Shown one piece after another: positions 1 to 8,173 of a stretch of 64,000 bases of DNA. The notes under the pieces are model-generated. The model did not search any database and was not told the origin of the DNA. It worked only from the letters and a program-made list of their open reading frames with translations. Origin of the DNA: Blastococcus colisei. Lineage in GTDB: Bacteria; Actinomycetota; Actinomycetes; Mycobacteriales; Geodermatophilaceae. The stretch's first letter is position 1; each line of letters begins with the position of its first letter. The stretch lies in contig NZ_VFQE01000001.1 in the NCBI RefSeq assembly GCF_006717095.1, forward strand, positions 992,001-1,056,000, given 5' to 3'. Both the position numbers and the translations under genes were made by a program.

Positions 1-1
1 G

Positions 2-106
2 GCCACCGCCCGGGCGGTCCTCGGCATGGTGGAGGAGGCCGCGGCGTGCCGTGAGCCGCGCGCTGCGCCTGGACTCGCGACACAGCGTGAGACGCTGAGA
101 AGCTGA
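2..106 (+). CDS. Possible 3' end of an upstream gene, cut by the window edge
   Basis: A frame open from the first bases ends at a TGA at 104-106 and codes for about 34 residues, the first 15 of which look helical (alanine, glutamate and leucine rich). It could be the tail of a regulator or of any other gene. Nothing in so short a piece identifies a family. The next gene starts 26 bases later on the same strand. Confidence 0.3.
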   Translation, partial: ATARAVLGMVEEAAACREPRAAPGLATQRETLRS

Positions 107-132
107 CGCCGGAAGACGGACGAGGAGCACGA

Positions 133-1158
133 GTGCGGCCTGTGGGAGGACGCCCCGCGGACGGCCGTCCTCCGGGCGGTCGCCCCGATGACGTGCGCCG
201 TGTTCGCCCCGGCCCACCGGTCCCGCCGTCCGCGCGCCCGGTGACGGCGCGTCCGGAGGTCCGCACCGCCGAACGTCCTGGCCCGCTGGTCGCCCGCCCG
301 GGCCTTCCCGACCCGGCCGGCCCGCGGCCGAGCGCACGGCAGCGGCCGGGGAGGCTCCGCGGCTTCGCCCGGCGCTACGGCTGGCGCGCGTACGCGATCC
401 CGCTGCTCGCCCTCGCCACCATCGCGGTCCTGGTCGACCTGGCCCGCACCACGCCCGGCGTTCCGGCCGACACCGCCGCAGCCGCGCCGGCGACCGCGTC
501 GGCTCCGGTCACCCAGCCCGCGCCGGTTCCGCAGCCGGCCACGGAGACCACCCCGACCGCTCCGGCGGAGGGTGACGTGGCGCCGCCCGAGGCGCCGCCC
601 ACCGCCGGCGTGGAGAGCTACGTGGAGCAGGGCGCCGGGAGCCTGACGGTCGTCGACGGCACCTCCGCCGTCTCCGGCGCCGGCCCGCTGCGCCGCTTCA
701 TCGTGGAGGTGGAGGACGGCAGCGGCGTCGCCGGCGCCCCCTTCGCGCAGGCCGTCGAGGCCACCCTCGCCGACCCGCGATCCTGGGGGAGCGAGGGCCG
801 GATGTCCTTCCAGCGGGTCGGCGCCGCGGAGGCCGCGGCCGGGCAGTTCGACTTCCGGGTGAGCCTGGTCACCCCGGGCAGCATGGAGACCTACTGCCCG
901 GGTGTGGGCACCGGTGGATACACCTCCTGCCGCTACGGCGATCGCGCCGTCATCAACCTGGCCCGGTGGGCGACCGCTGTCCCGCACTACGACGGCGACA
1001 TCGCCACGTATCGCCAGTACGTCGTCAACCACGAGGTCGGGCACGTCCTGGGCAACGGGCACGTCGACTGCCCGGGGGCGGGTCTGCCGGCCCCGGTCAT
1101 GGTGCAGCAGACCCTGAGCCTCGGCGGCTGCGTCAAGAACGCCTGGCCCTACCCATAG
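133..1158 (+). CDS. DUF3152 secreted or membrane-anchored metzincin-like protein
   Basis: This is a 341-residue protein of the actinobacterial DUF3152 family. The first 80 residues are rich in Pro, Arg and Gly. One hydrophobic segment at about 86-103 looks like a membrane anchor or uncleaved signal. A Pro/Ala/Thr-rich linker to about 150 leads to the extracytoplasmic domain. That domain contains HEVGHVLGNGH at 300-310, a perfect HExxHxxGxxH zinc motif, and a following Met at 324 that could form the Met-turn of metzincin proteases. Several Cys residues suggest disulfides outside the cell. The GTG start is supported by GAGGAG at 122-127. Its position upstream of moeZ matches mycobacterial order (Rv3207c-Rv3206c, from memory). 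The protease activity is inferred from the motif; the substrate is unknown. Confidence 0.88.
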   Translation: MRPVGGRPADGRPPGGRPDDVRRVRPGPPVPPSARPVTARPEVRTAERPGPLVARPGLPDPAGPRPSARQRPGRLRGFARRYGWRAYAIPLLALATIAVLVDLARTTPGVPADTAAAAPATASAPVTQPAPVPQPATETTPTAPAEGDVAPPEAPPTAGVESYVEQGAGSLTVVDGTSAVSGAGPLRRFIVEVEDGSGVAGAPFAQAVEATLADPRSWGSEGRMSFQRVGAAEAAAGQFDFRVSLVTPGSMETYCPGVGTGGYTSCRYGDRAVINLARWATAVPHYDGDIATYRQYVVNHEVGHVLGNGHVDCPGAGLPAPVMVQQTLSLGGCVKNAWPYP

Positions 1159-1387
1159 TCGTCCCTCCGGGACGACACCGCGGCCAGTCTCCGTTCCCCT
1201 GTCGCGCTGAGCCGTTTCCGCGCACCCGTCGGGGAGCCTCCGGCCCCCGCTCCGCGCACGCGCCTCGCAGGGCGGCTTGCCTCGTGATCCGCGACTCAGG
1301 TGCCGCCCCGGTGGCGCAGCGCGGCTCCGGCGGTCCGCTCGGGGAGCCTTCGGCCCCCCTCACGGACCGCCCCAGCACACTGACGGC
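1159..1387. other. Intergenic region with two GC-rich hairpins
   Basis: This 229-base gap separates the DUF3152 gene from the MscS gene. It holds two near-identical short inverted repeats of form GGGGAGCC-loop-GGCCCCC, around 1231-1248 and 1340-1357, which could act as terminators although no T-run follows. A stretch at about 1168-1200 resembles another intergenic stretch at about 25727-25760. I see no convincing gene here. Just before 1388 the sequence CACACT (1376-1381) could be a weak -10 box. Confidence 0.4.
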
Positions 1388-2341
1388 ATGACCGTCGAGG
1401 TGTTCGGACAGGAAATCCGGCTGCTGTTCCTCAGCGAGGAGAACGGCATCAAACTGCTGCTCACCCTCGGGCTGGTGCTGGCCCTGCTCCTCCTGCGATG
1501 GGCCGCCCGGTTCCTCGCCCGGACCCTCCTGCGCGGCCTGCACTACGAACGGGCGAGGTTCTGGACCCGGCAGGCGATCAACCTGGTCGCCGCGCTCCTG
1601 CTGCTGCTGGGCTTCCTGTCCATCTGGTTCGACGACCCGAGTCGCCTCGCCACGGGGATCGGCCTGGTGACGGCGGGTCTGGCGTTCGCGCTGCAGAAGG
1701 TCATCACAGCCCTCGCCGGCTACGTGGTGATCCTCCGCGGGGACACCTTCAACGTCGGGGACCGGATCACGATGGGCGGCGTCCGCGGCGACGTCATCGC
1801 CCTCGGGTTCATCCGCACCACGATCATGGAGATGGGGCAGCCGCCCGCCGTCCAGAACGCCGATCCCGCACAGTGGGTCCGCAGCCGGCAGTACACGGGG
1901 CGAGTGGTGACCGTGACCAACGACAAGGTCTTCGACGAGGCGGTCTACAACTACACCCGTGACTTCCCCTACCTGTGGGAGGAGGTCACCCTGCCGATCC
2001 GCTACCAGGACGACCGGGCGCGGGCCGAGGCCATCCTGCTGGCGGCGGCGCGGCGGCACACCGTCGCGGCCGAGGACATGCCGGCCGAGGCGCTGGCCCA
2101 GATGCGCCAGAAGTACTTCGTCCGCGGCGCCGATCTCGAGCCGAAGGTGTACTGGCGGCTCACCGACAACTGGCTGGAGCTCACGGCCCGCTTCCTGACC
2201 GGCGTGTACGGGGTGCGCGACGTCAAGGACCAGATGGCCCGCGAGCTGCTGACCGAGCTCGACGAGGCCGGCATCGGCCTGGCCTCGGCCACCTTCGAGG
2301 TCGTCGGGCTGCCGCCGCTGCGGGTCACCCCGGACGCCTGA
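1388..2341 (+). CDS. MscS-family mechanosensitive ion channel
   Basis: This 317-residue membrane protein is likely a small-conductance mechanosensitive channel that releases solutes on hypo-osmotic shock. Hydrophobic helices lie at about 20-42, 62-80 and 85-110. The last merges into the MscS signature region (AFALQKVITALAGY, then FNVGDRI), where the pore helix enters the beta domain. The C-terminal cytoplasmic domain is shorter than in large MscS homologues. The ATG at 1388 is preferred over upstream frame extension because the extension is low-complexity intergenic sequence. CACACT ends six bases upstream, so the mRNA may be leaderless. Which ions or solutes pass cannot be told from sequence. 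Confidence 0.9.
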   Translation: MTVEVFGQEIRLLFLSEENGIKLLLTLGLVLALLLLRWAARFLARTLLRGLHYERARFWTRQAINLVAALLLLLGFLSIWFDDPSRLATGIGLVTAGLAFALQKVITALAGYVVILRGDTFNVGDRITMGGVRGDVIALGFIRTTIMEMGQPPAVQNADPAQWVRSRQYTGRVVTVTNDKVFDEAVYNYTRDFPYLWEEVTLPIRYQDDRARAEAILLAAARRHTVAAEDMPAEALAQMRQKYFVRGADLEPKVYWRLTDNWLELTARFLTGVYGVRDVKDQMARELLTELDEAGIGLASATFEVVGLPPLRVTPDA

Positions 2342-2455
2342 GCCGATCCGCGGCGACCCTCCCAGGCGCGGCGGGAAGAGCCGGGCCTGTTCCGCTGTTG
2401 TCCGCGTGAACGCTGGTCCCACGGGGCCGCTGTCCGCTGATCAGAGGAGCAATCC

Positions 2456-3616
2456 GTGTCCCTGCCACCCCTGGTGGAGCCCGCCGCCGACCTCTCCATC
2501 GAGGAGGTCCGGCGCTACAGCCGCCACCTGATCATCCCCGACGTCGGGATGGACGGGCAGAAGCGACTGAAGAACGCCAAGGTGCTCGCCGTCGGCGCCG
2601 GTGGCCTCGGGTCGCCCGTGCTGATGTACCTGGCCGCCGCCGGTGTCGGCACGCTGGGCATCGTCGAGTTCGACACCGTCGACGAGTCCAACCTGCAGCG
2701 CCAGATCATCCACGGGCAGTCCGACGTCGGCCGGTCCAAGGCCGAGAGCGCGCGCGACTCCATCAAGGAGATCAACCCGCTGATCGACGTCCGGCTGCAC
2801 GAGACGCGGCTGGACAGCGACAACGTGCTCGACATCTTCGGCGAGTACGACCTGATCGTCGACGGCACCGACAACTTCGCCACGCGCTACCTGGTCAACG
2901 ACGCGTGCGTGCTGCTGGGCAAGCCCTACGTCTGGGGCTCGATCTACCGGTTCGACGGCCAGGTCTCGGTCTTCTGGAACGAGCACGGCCCGAACTACCG
3001 CGACCTGTACCCGGTGCCCCCGCCGCCCGGCATGGTGCCGTCGTGCGCCGAGGGCGGCGTGCTCGGCGTCCTGTGCGCCACCGTCGGCGCCATCCAGGCC
3101 ACCGAGGCGGTCAAGCTGATCACCGGTATCGGCGAGACGCTGCTCGGCAGGCTGATGGTCTACGACGCCCTGGAGATGACCTTCCGCACGATCAAGGTGC
3201 GCAAGGACCCCGAGGGCGAGCCGATCACCGGGCTCATCGACTACGAGGCCTTCTGCGGCGTCGTCTCGGTCGAGGCCCAGGAGGCGGCGGCCGGCTCGAC
3301 GATCACCGTCGACGAGCTCAAGGACATGATGGACGCCGGCAAGGACTTCGAGCTCATCGACGTCCGCGAGCCCAACGAGTACGAGATCGTCTCCATCCCC
3401 GGCGCGAAGCTGATCCCCAAGGACGAGATCCTCTCCGGCCGCGCCCTGGCGCAGCTGCCGCAGGACAAGCCGATCGTGCTGCACTGCAAGACCGGCGTGC
3501 GCTCGGCCGAGGCCCTGGCCGCGGTCAAGAACGCCGGCTTCCGGGACGCCGTGCATGTGCAGGGCGGCGTGACGGCGTGGGCGACGCGCATCGACAAGGC
3601 GCTGCCCACCTACTGA
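2456..3616 (+). CDS. moeZ: Adenylyltransferase/sulfurtransferase MoeZ
   Basis: This 386-residue protein joins an E1-like (ThiF/MoeB) adenylating domain to a rhodanese domain. In actinobacteria MoeZ activates the C-terminal glycine of sulfur-carrier proteins (MoaD, ThiS, CysO, QbsE types) and transfers sulfur to make the thiocarboxylate used in molybdopterin, thiamine, cysteine or thioamide synthesis. The ATP-binding motif GAGGLGSP lies near residue 43 and the acidic DESNLQRQ stretch follows. A Cys sits in the VPSCAEGG segment. The C-terminal rhodanese loop HCKTGVRS contains the persulfide-forming Cys. GTG at 2456 follows an AGAGGAG ribosome site. It lies downstream of the DUF3152 gene, as in mycobacteria, with the MscS gene in between. 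Confidence 0.93.
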   Translation: MSLPPLVEPAADLSIEEVRRYSRHLIIPDVGMDGQKRLKNAKVLAVGAGGLGSPVLMYLAAAGVGTLGIVEFDTVDESNLQRQIIHGQSDVGRSKAESARDSIKEINPLIDVRLHETRLDSDNVLDIFGEYDLIVDGTDNFATRYLVNDACVLLGKPYVWGSIYRFDGQVSVFWNEHGPNYRDLYPVPPPPGMVPSCAEGGVLGVLCATVGAIQATEAVKLITGIGETLLGRLMVYDALEMTFRTIKVRKDPEGEPITGLIDYEAFCGVVSVEAQEAAAGSTITVDELKDMMDAGKDFELIDVREPNEYEIVSIPGAKLIPKDEILSGRALAQLPQDKPIVLHCKTGVRSAEALAAVKNAGFRDAVHVQGGVTAWATRIDKALPTY

Positions 3617-3654
3617 GAGCAGGGCGTCCTCCCCGCCCGCACGCTGGCCTCGCC

Positions 3655-3692
3655 CGGAGGCTCGGCCCGAGCTTGCTCGGGTTGAGAGGGGC
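3655..3692 (+). terminator. Hairpin after moeZ
   Basis: CCCGAG-CTTG-CTCGGG around 3667-3682 forms a 6-bp GC stem with a four-base loop 50 bases after the moeZ stop. A short TTGAG follows rather than a T-run, so it is only a candidate terminator. Confidence 0.35.
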
Positions 3693-3716
3693 GAGGTCCT
3701 TCTATTGACTGACGGC

Positions 3717-4301
3717 ATGTCGGACTTCTCCCCGGTGGAGTTGCTTGAGCTCTTCCAGCGCGCGCAGAACGAGTTCACCGACCGGGTCGACGCCGTGGAG
3801 CCAGGTCAGTGGGACGACGAGGCGCTCCCCGGCTGGACCGTCGCCGATCTCGTCGCGCACCTGGTGAACGAGGCACTGTGGGTGCCGCCGCTGCTGGCCG
3901 GCGAGCCGGTCGACCTGATCGAGGGCCGATTCCCGGACGGGACCGACGACCTGCTCGGCGACGATCCGTTCACCGGCTGGGAGACCGCTGCGGACGGCGC
4001 ACTGTCGGCCTTCGCGGAGGACGACGCCCTCAAGCGCACCGTGCACCTCTCCCGCGGCCCGATGCCGGCGGCCGAGTACATCTTCGAGATGACCGCCGAC
4101 CTGACCGTGCACGCCTGGGATCTGGCGTCGGCCACCCACGGCGACACCAGCCTGGACGGCGAACTGGTGACCGCCGCGCTGGTCTACGCCGAGCGGCTGC
4201 CCGAGGACGGCGTGCCGGGGCTGTTCGAGCCCCCGCTGGGGGTCCCGCCGTCCGCGTCGCCGCAGACCCGGCTGCTGGCGCGCTTCGGTCGCCGCGGCTG
4301 A
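3717..4301 (+). CDS. DinB-fold maleylpyruvate isomerase/TIGR03086-like protein
   Basis: This 194-residue protein belongs to the DinB-like superfamily containing mycothiol-dependent maleylpyruvate isomerase. The N-terminal helix carries the WTVADLVAHLVNE segment, in which His is a usual metal ligand, and a later segment LTVHAWDLA supplies a second conserved His. These proteins are metal-binding four-helix bundles, often using mycothiol in detoxification. The exact substrate is not predictable. A TTG at 3705 would add four residues; ATG at 3717 is preferred. It stands between moeZ and the alkyltransferase-like gene on the same strand. Confidence 0.8.
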   Translation: MSDFSPVELLELFQRAQNEFTDRVDAVEPGQWDDEALPGWTVADLVAHLVNEALWVPPLLAGEPVDLIEGRFPDGTDDLLGDDPFTGWETAADGALSAFAEDDALKRTVHLSRGPMPAAEYIFEMTADLTVHAWDLASATHGDTSLDGELVTAALVYAERLPEDGVPGLFEPPLGVPPSASPQTRLLARFGRRG

Positions 4302-4395
4302 GTCCGCGCCACTGGCGCCGCCACGCTGTCCCTCGGGCGGACATCGTCGGCCCCGTCCTGGCCGTCTCAGGGTCATCGCTTGCCATGATCGGCGG

Positions 4396-4689
4396 GTGAC
4401 CCCGGACCCGGCCGACGTCGACGAGGCGGTGTTCGACGTCGTCGAGCGCATCCCACCCGGCCGGGTCAGCACGTACGGGGCGGTCGGCGCCCTGATCGGC
4501 ATCGGCCCTCGGCGGGTGGCGCGGGCACTGTCCTCGGGCGGCGGCGCGGTGCCCTGGTACCGCGTCGTGCGGGCCGACGGGTCGGCGGCCGAGCCGGTGC
4601 GGGTGCGGCAGCTGGAGCTGCTCGCCGCCGAGGGCGTGCCGATGCGCGACGGGCGCGTGGTGCTGTCCGCCGTCCGCTGGCCGGACTGA
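4396..4689 (+). CDS. Alkyltransferase-like protein (ATL), MGMT family
   Basis: This 97-residue protein matches the C-terminal DNA-binding fold of O6-methylguanine-DNA methyltransferase. GRVSTYG marks the helix-turn-helix region. The usual active-site PCHRV is replaced by PWYRV, so the alkyl-accepting Cys is missing. ATL proteins bind O6-alkylguanine lesions and pass them to nucleotide excision repair. The GTG at 4396 has no strong ribosome site, but CATGAT ends six bases upstream and could be the -10 of a leaderless mRNA. Its place next to adnAB and close to uvrD2 fits a DNA-repair neighbourhood and mycobacterial gene order (Rv3204, from memory). Confidence 0.9.
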   Translation: MTPDPADVDEAVFDVVERIPPGRVSTYGAVGALIGIGPRRVARALSSGGGAVPWYRVVRADGSAAEPVRVRQLELLAAEGVPMRDGRVVLSAVRWPD

Positions 4690-4719
4690 GTCGGTCGCCG
4701 CCGGCCGCTACAGCTCACC

Positions 4720-4914
4720 GTGGTTCCTGCCGAACTCTTGGGCATGAACAGCATCGCGTGCAGTGCCGTGGCGCAGGCCGGGCTCGTCGCGGCGACGGCG
4801 TCCCTCGACTGCGAGGGCGAGTGGCCGCTGCTGCAGGTGGCCGGCTGGCTGACGACGGCAGCGGACCTGATCGTGGAGGCAGGCATCAGGGAGGCCGCAC
4901 TCGCCCTGACCTGA
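4720..4914 (+). CDS. Possible small hypothetical protein
   Basis: A GTG-initiated frame gives 64 residues; an internal ATG at 4744 would give 56. The product is Ala/Leu-rich with two Cys and could form two amphipathic helices. No family is recognised and no clear ribosome site precedes either start. It fills most of the 289-base gap between the ATL gene and adnA. High GC makes chance frames common, so this may not be a gene. Confidence 0.3.
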   Translation: MVPAELLGMNSIACSAVAQAGLVAATASLDCEGEWPLLQVAGWLTTAADLIVEAGIREAALALT

Positions 4915-4978
4915 GGCGTTTGTCCCACCCACCCCAGACGTCGGCGGAACTGTCGGCCGTCCGTGATTCCATCGAGGG

Positions 4979-7900
4979 GTGGCACAGGGGGGAGCGGCAC
5001 CGGTCTACCGGCTCGTGGCCGGTGAGGCGCCGCGCCTCTCCGCTCCGCGGCTCGACCCCACGCAGCAGGCGGTCGTCGACCACGGGTCCGGTCCGCTGCT
5101 CGTGCTGGCGGGCCCCGGTACGGGGAAGACGACGACGATCGTCGAGGCCGTCGCCGCCCGCATCGATGCCGGGACCGACCCCGAGCAGATCCTGGTCCTC
5201 ACCTTCAGCCGCAAGGCCGCCGCCGAGCTGCGCACCCGCATCACCGGCCGGGTGGCCCGCACCATCCGCGAACCGCTCGCCCGCACCTTCCACTCCTACG
5301 CCTACGGCGTCCTCCGCCGGGCCGCTCTGCTGCGCGGTGACCCGCCGCCTCGCCTGCTCGCCTCGGCCGAGCAGGACGCCGTCGTGGCCGAGTTGCTCCG
5401 CGGCGACGCCGAGGAGGAGGGCGCGGTCCGCTGGCCGGATGCCCTGACCCCGGCGCTCGGCACGGCCGGGTTCCGCGCCGAGCTGCGTGACCTGCTGATG
5501 CGCGCCACCGAGCGCGGCGTGGGCTCCGACCGGCTGGCCGCCTGGGGACGGGAGACCGGCCGCGACCACTGGGTCCTCGCCGCCGCCTTCCAGGAGCAGT
5601 ACGAGAACGTGACGACGTTCGCCACCGTCGGTCGTGGTGACGCCTCCGGCTACGACCCGGCCGAGCTCGTGCGAGCCGCCATCGCGGAGCTCGACGGCGA
5701 TCCGGAGCTGCTGCGGCAGGAGCGCGAACGGGCCCGCTGGCTGTTCGTCGACGAGTACCAGGACACCGACCCCGCGCAGGTCGAGCTGCTCGAGCTGCTG
5801 GCCGGCGGTGGAAGCAACCTCGTCGCGGTCGGCGACCCCGACCAGGCCATCTACGCCTTCCGCGGCGCCGAGCCGCGCGGCATGACCCAGTTCACCGACC
5901 GGTTCCGGCACACCGACGGCCGGACGGCGGGGCGCGTGTCGCTCGGGGTCTGCCGGCGGTCCGGTGAGGAGCTGCTGCGGATCAGCCGCCGGGTGGCCGA
6001 GGGCCTCCCCGGTCCCTGGGAGCACCGGCGCCTGGCCCCCGGCGAAGGCACCGATCCCGGCAAGGGTGAGGTGCACGTGTTCGGCTCCGCCGCGGTCGAG
6101 GCCGCCTATCTGGCCGATGTCCTGCGCCGCGCCCACCTGCTCGACGGCGTGCCGTGGTCGCAGATGGCCGTCGTCGTGCGCTCTGCCGTCGCGCTCGGGC
6201 CGCTGCGTCGTGCCCTGGCCTCGGCGGGGGTTCCGGTCGCGGTCTCGGCCGACGACCTGCCCCTTGCCGGACAGCCGGCCGTCGCCCCGTTCCTGACCGC
6301 GCTGAGCGCCCTCCTGCCGGCCTCCGGCTCGGGACCGGAGGCCGAAGGGTCGGCGGTGGGGCTGGACGAGCCGGCCGCCGAGGCGCTGCTGGCGTCGCCC
6401 CTGGGTGGTGCGACGGTGCTGGACCTGCGCCGGCTCCGGCGTGCGGTGCGGATCGCGCTGGTCACGCAGGGCGTGGACCCGGCCGAGCGTGGGGCACCGC
6501 TGGCCCTCGCGCTCGGCGACGACACGCTGCTCGACTCGCTGCCCGAGCACGTGTACCGCCCGGCTCGCAGGGTGGCCGACGTCCTGGCCGCCGGACGGCT
6601 CGCGCTGGCGGACGACGGCACGGCCGAGGACGTGCTGTGGGCGATGTGGCAGCGCAGCGGGCTGGCCGCGCGGTGGGCCCGGGCCAGTGCGGCGGGCGGG
6701 CCCTCGGGAGCGGTGGCCGACCGCGACCTCGACGCAGTCGTCGCCCTCTTCGACGCCGCCGCCGGCTTCGTCGACCGGCTGCCGTCGGCCGACGTCCGCG
6801 CCTTCGTCGCCCACCTCTCGGCGCAGGAGCTCCCCGGTGACAGCGGCGCGGCCCGCGCGGTGGTGGGGGAGACCGTCCGGCTGCTGACCGCGCACGCCTC
6901 CAAGGGCCTGGAGTGGGACGTCGTGTGCGTCGCCGGTGTCCAGGAAGGCGTCTGGCCCGACCTCCGCGAGCGGTCCACCCTGCTCGGCACCGAGGAGCTG
7001 GTGGAACGGGCCTCGGGCGTCGACGGCACGGCGGTCGACCGTCGCACCCTCGCCCTCGCCGAGGAGCGGCGGTTGTTCTACGTCGCCTGCACCCGCGCCA
7101 GGCAGCGTCTCGTCGTGACCGCGGTCGAGGGAGCTCTGGACGGCGCGGACGCCGGAGCCACCGCCTCCCGCTTCCTCGACCTCGTCGCCCCGCCCCCGGA
7201 GGAGGGCCGGCCGCTCACCGAGCTGCCCCGCTCGCTGACCCTCCCGGCGCTCGTCGCCGACCTGCGCCGCGCGCTGACCGACCCGCAGACGCCGGCCTCC
7301 CGCCGGGCGGCCGCCGCGTCGGTGCTGCACCGGCTGGCGGACGAGGGCGTCGCGGGAGCCGCGCCCGCGAGCTGGTGGGGGCTCGCCGCGCTGTCCGACG
7401 AGGCACCACTGGTGCCGGAGGCGGACGCCGTGCGGGTGCGCCCGTCGGCGATCGAGACCTTCCAGCGGTGCCCGCTGCGGTGGGTGCTCGGGGCGGTCGG
7501 CGCCGAGGCGTCGCCGGACACCACCCGGACCGTCGGCTCCGCGGTGCACGCGGTCGCTCAGCAGGTGGCCGAGGGGCTGCAGCCGGCCGAGGCGCCCGCC
7601 GTGCTCGCCGCCGAGCTCGACCAGCTCGACCTGGGCCCCGGCTGGTCCGACCAGCGGCAGCGGGTGTCGGCCCAGGAGATGCTCGACAAGTTCCTCCGCT
7701 GGCACGCGGCCAACGGCCGCGAGCTGCTCGGCGCCGAGGAGGACTTCCACGTGACCGTGGGCCGCGCCCGCATCCGCGGGCAGGTCGACCGGCTCGAGCG
7801 CGACGCGGAGGGCCGGCTGGTCGTCGTGGACCTCAAGACCGGGAAGACGGCGGCGAAGAACACCGAGGAGCACGGCCAGCTGGCCGCCTACCAGGTGGCG

Positions 7901-8173
7901 ATCGCGGCCGGGGCCTTCGGCGACCGCGGCGCCGTCCCGGGCGGGGCCGCGCTGCTGCAGGTGGGCACCGGTGCGAAGGCCAAGGAGCAGCACCAGGAGC
8001 CGCTGCCCGCCGACGTGCCCGTCGACCAGACCTGGGCCGGTGAGCTGCTGGCCCAGGTCGGCGAGGGGATGGGCGCGGCCACCTTCGAGGTGCGCACCGG
8101 ATCGCACTGCTCCCGGTGTCCCGCCCGGCGCAGCTGCCCGTTGCAGGAGCCCGGCCGGCAGGTGACCGCATGA
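4979..8173 (+). CDS. adnA: AdnA-type UvrD/Rep helicase with C-terminal nuclease domain
   Basis: This 1064-residue protein is one subunit of the actinobacterial AdnAB motor-nuclease, which resects double-strand DNA ends as the functional counterpart of RecBCD or AddAB. The UvrD-like motor starts with the Q-motif and Walker A GPGTGKT at 45-51. It continues with DEYQDTDP (Walker B), GDPDQAIYAFRG, and ASKGLEWD. The C-terminal quarter is a PD-(D/E)XK nuclease with VVDLKTGK and GQLAAYQ. Cys residues before it (CPLRWV) and after it (CSRCPARRSC) fit an iron-sulfur staple. The gene overlaps adnB by ATGA, so the subunits should be co-translated. GTG at 4979 places the Q-motif at residue 29. Confidence 0.92.
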   Translation: MAQGGAAPVYRLVAGEAPRLSAPRLDPTQQAVVDHGSGPLLVLAGPGTGKTTTIVEAVAARIDAGTDPEQILVLTFSRKAAAELRTRITGRVARTIREPLARTFHSYAYGVLRRAALLRGDPPPRLLASAEQDAVVAELLRGDAEEEGAVRWPDALTPALGTAGFRAELRDLLMRATERGVGSDRLAAWGRETGRDHWVLAAAFQEQYENVTTFATVGRGDASGYDPAELVRAAIAELDGDPELLRQERERARWLFVDEYQDTDPAQVELLELLAGGGSNLVAVGDPDQAIYAFRGAEPRGMTQFTDRFRHTDGRTAGRVSLGVCRRSGEELLRISRRVAEGLPGPWEHRRLAPGEGTDPGKGEVHVFGSAAVEAAYLADVLRRAHLLDGVPWSQMAVVVRSAVALGPLRRALASAGVPVAVSADDLPLAGQPAVAPFLTALSALLPASGSGPEAEGSAVGLDEPAAEALLASPLGGATVLDLRRLRRAVRIALVTQGVDPAERGAPLALALGDDTLLDSLPEHVYRPARRVADVLAAGRLALADDGTAEDVLWAMWQRSGLAARWARASAAGGPSGAVADRDLDAVVALFDAAAGFVDRLPSADVRAFVAHLSAQELPGDSGAARAVVGETVRLLTAHASKGLEWDVVCVAGVQEGVWPDLRERSTLLGTEELVERASGVDGTAVDRRTLALAEERRLFYVACTRARQRLVVTAVEGALDGADAGATASRFLDLVAPPPEEGRPLTELPRSLTLPALVADLRRALTDPQTPASRRAAAASVLHRLADEGVAGAAPASWWGLAALSDEAPLVPEADAVRVRPSAIETFQRCPLRWVLGAVGAEASPDTTRTVGSAVHAVAQQVAEGLQPAEAPAVLAAELDQLDLGPGWSDQRQRVSAQEMLDKFLRWHAANGRELLGAEEDFHVTVGRARIRGQVDRLERDAEGRLVVVDLKTGKTAAKNTEEHGQLAAYQVAIAAGAFGDRGAVPGGAALLQVGTGAKAKEQHQEPLPADVPVDQTWAGELLAQVGEGMGAATFEVRTGSHCSRCPARRSCPLQEPGRQVTA

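Noticed and set aside
4886-8107. A very long open frame on the minus strand antisense to adnA
   Set aside because: It mirrors the codon structure of the plus-strand gene, is Arg/Gly/Pro-rich with no domain, and results from high GC at third positions. The same applies to long antisense frames over adnB, UPF0182 and the M16 genes.
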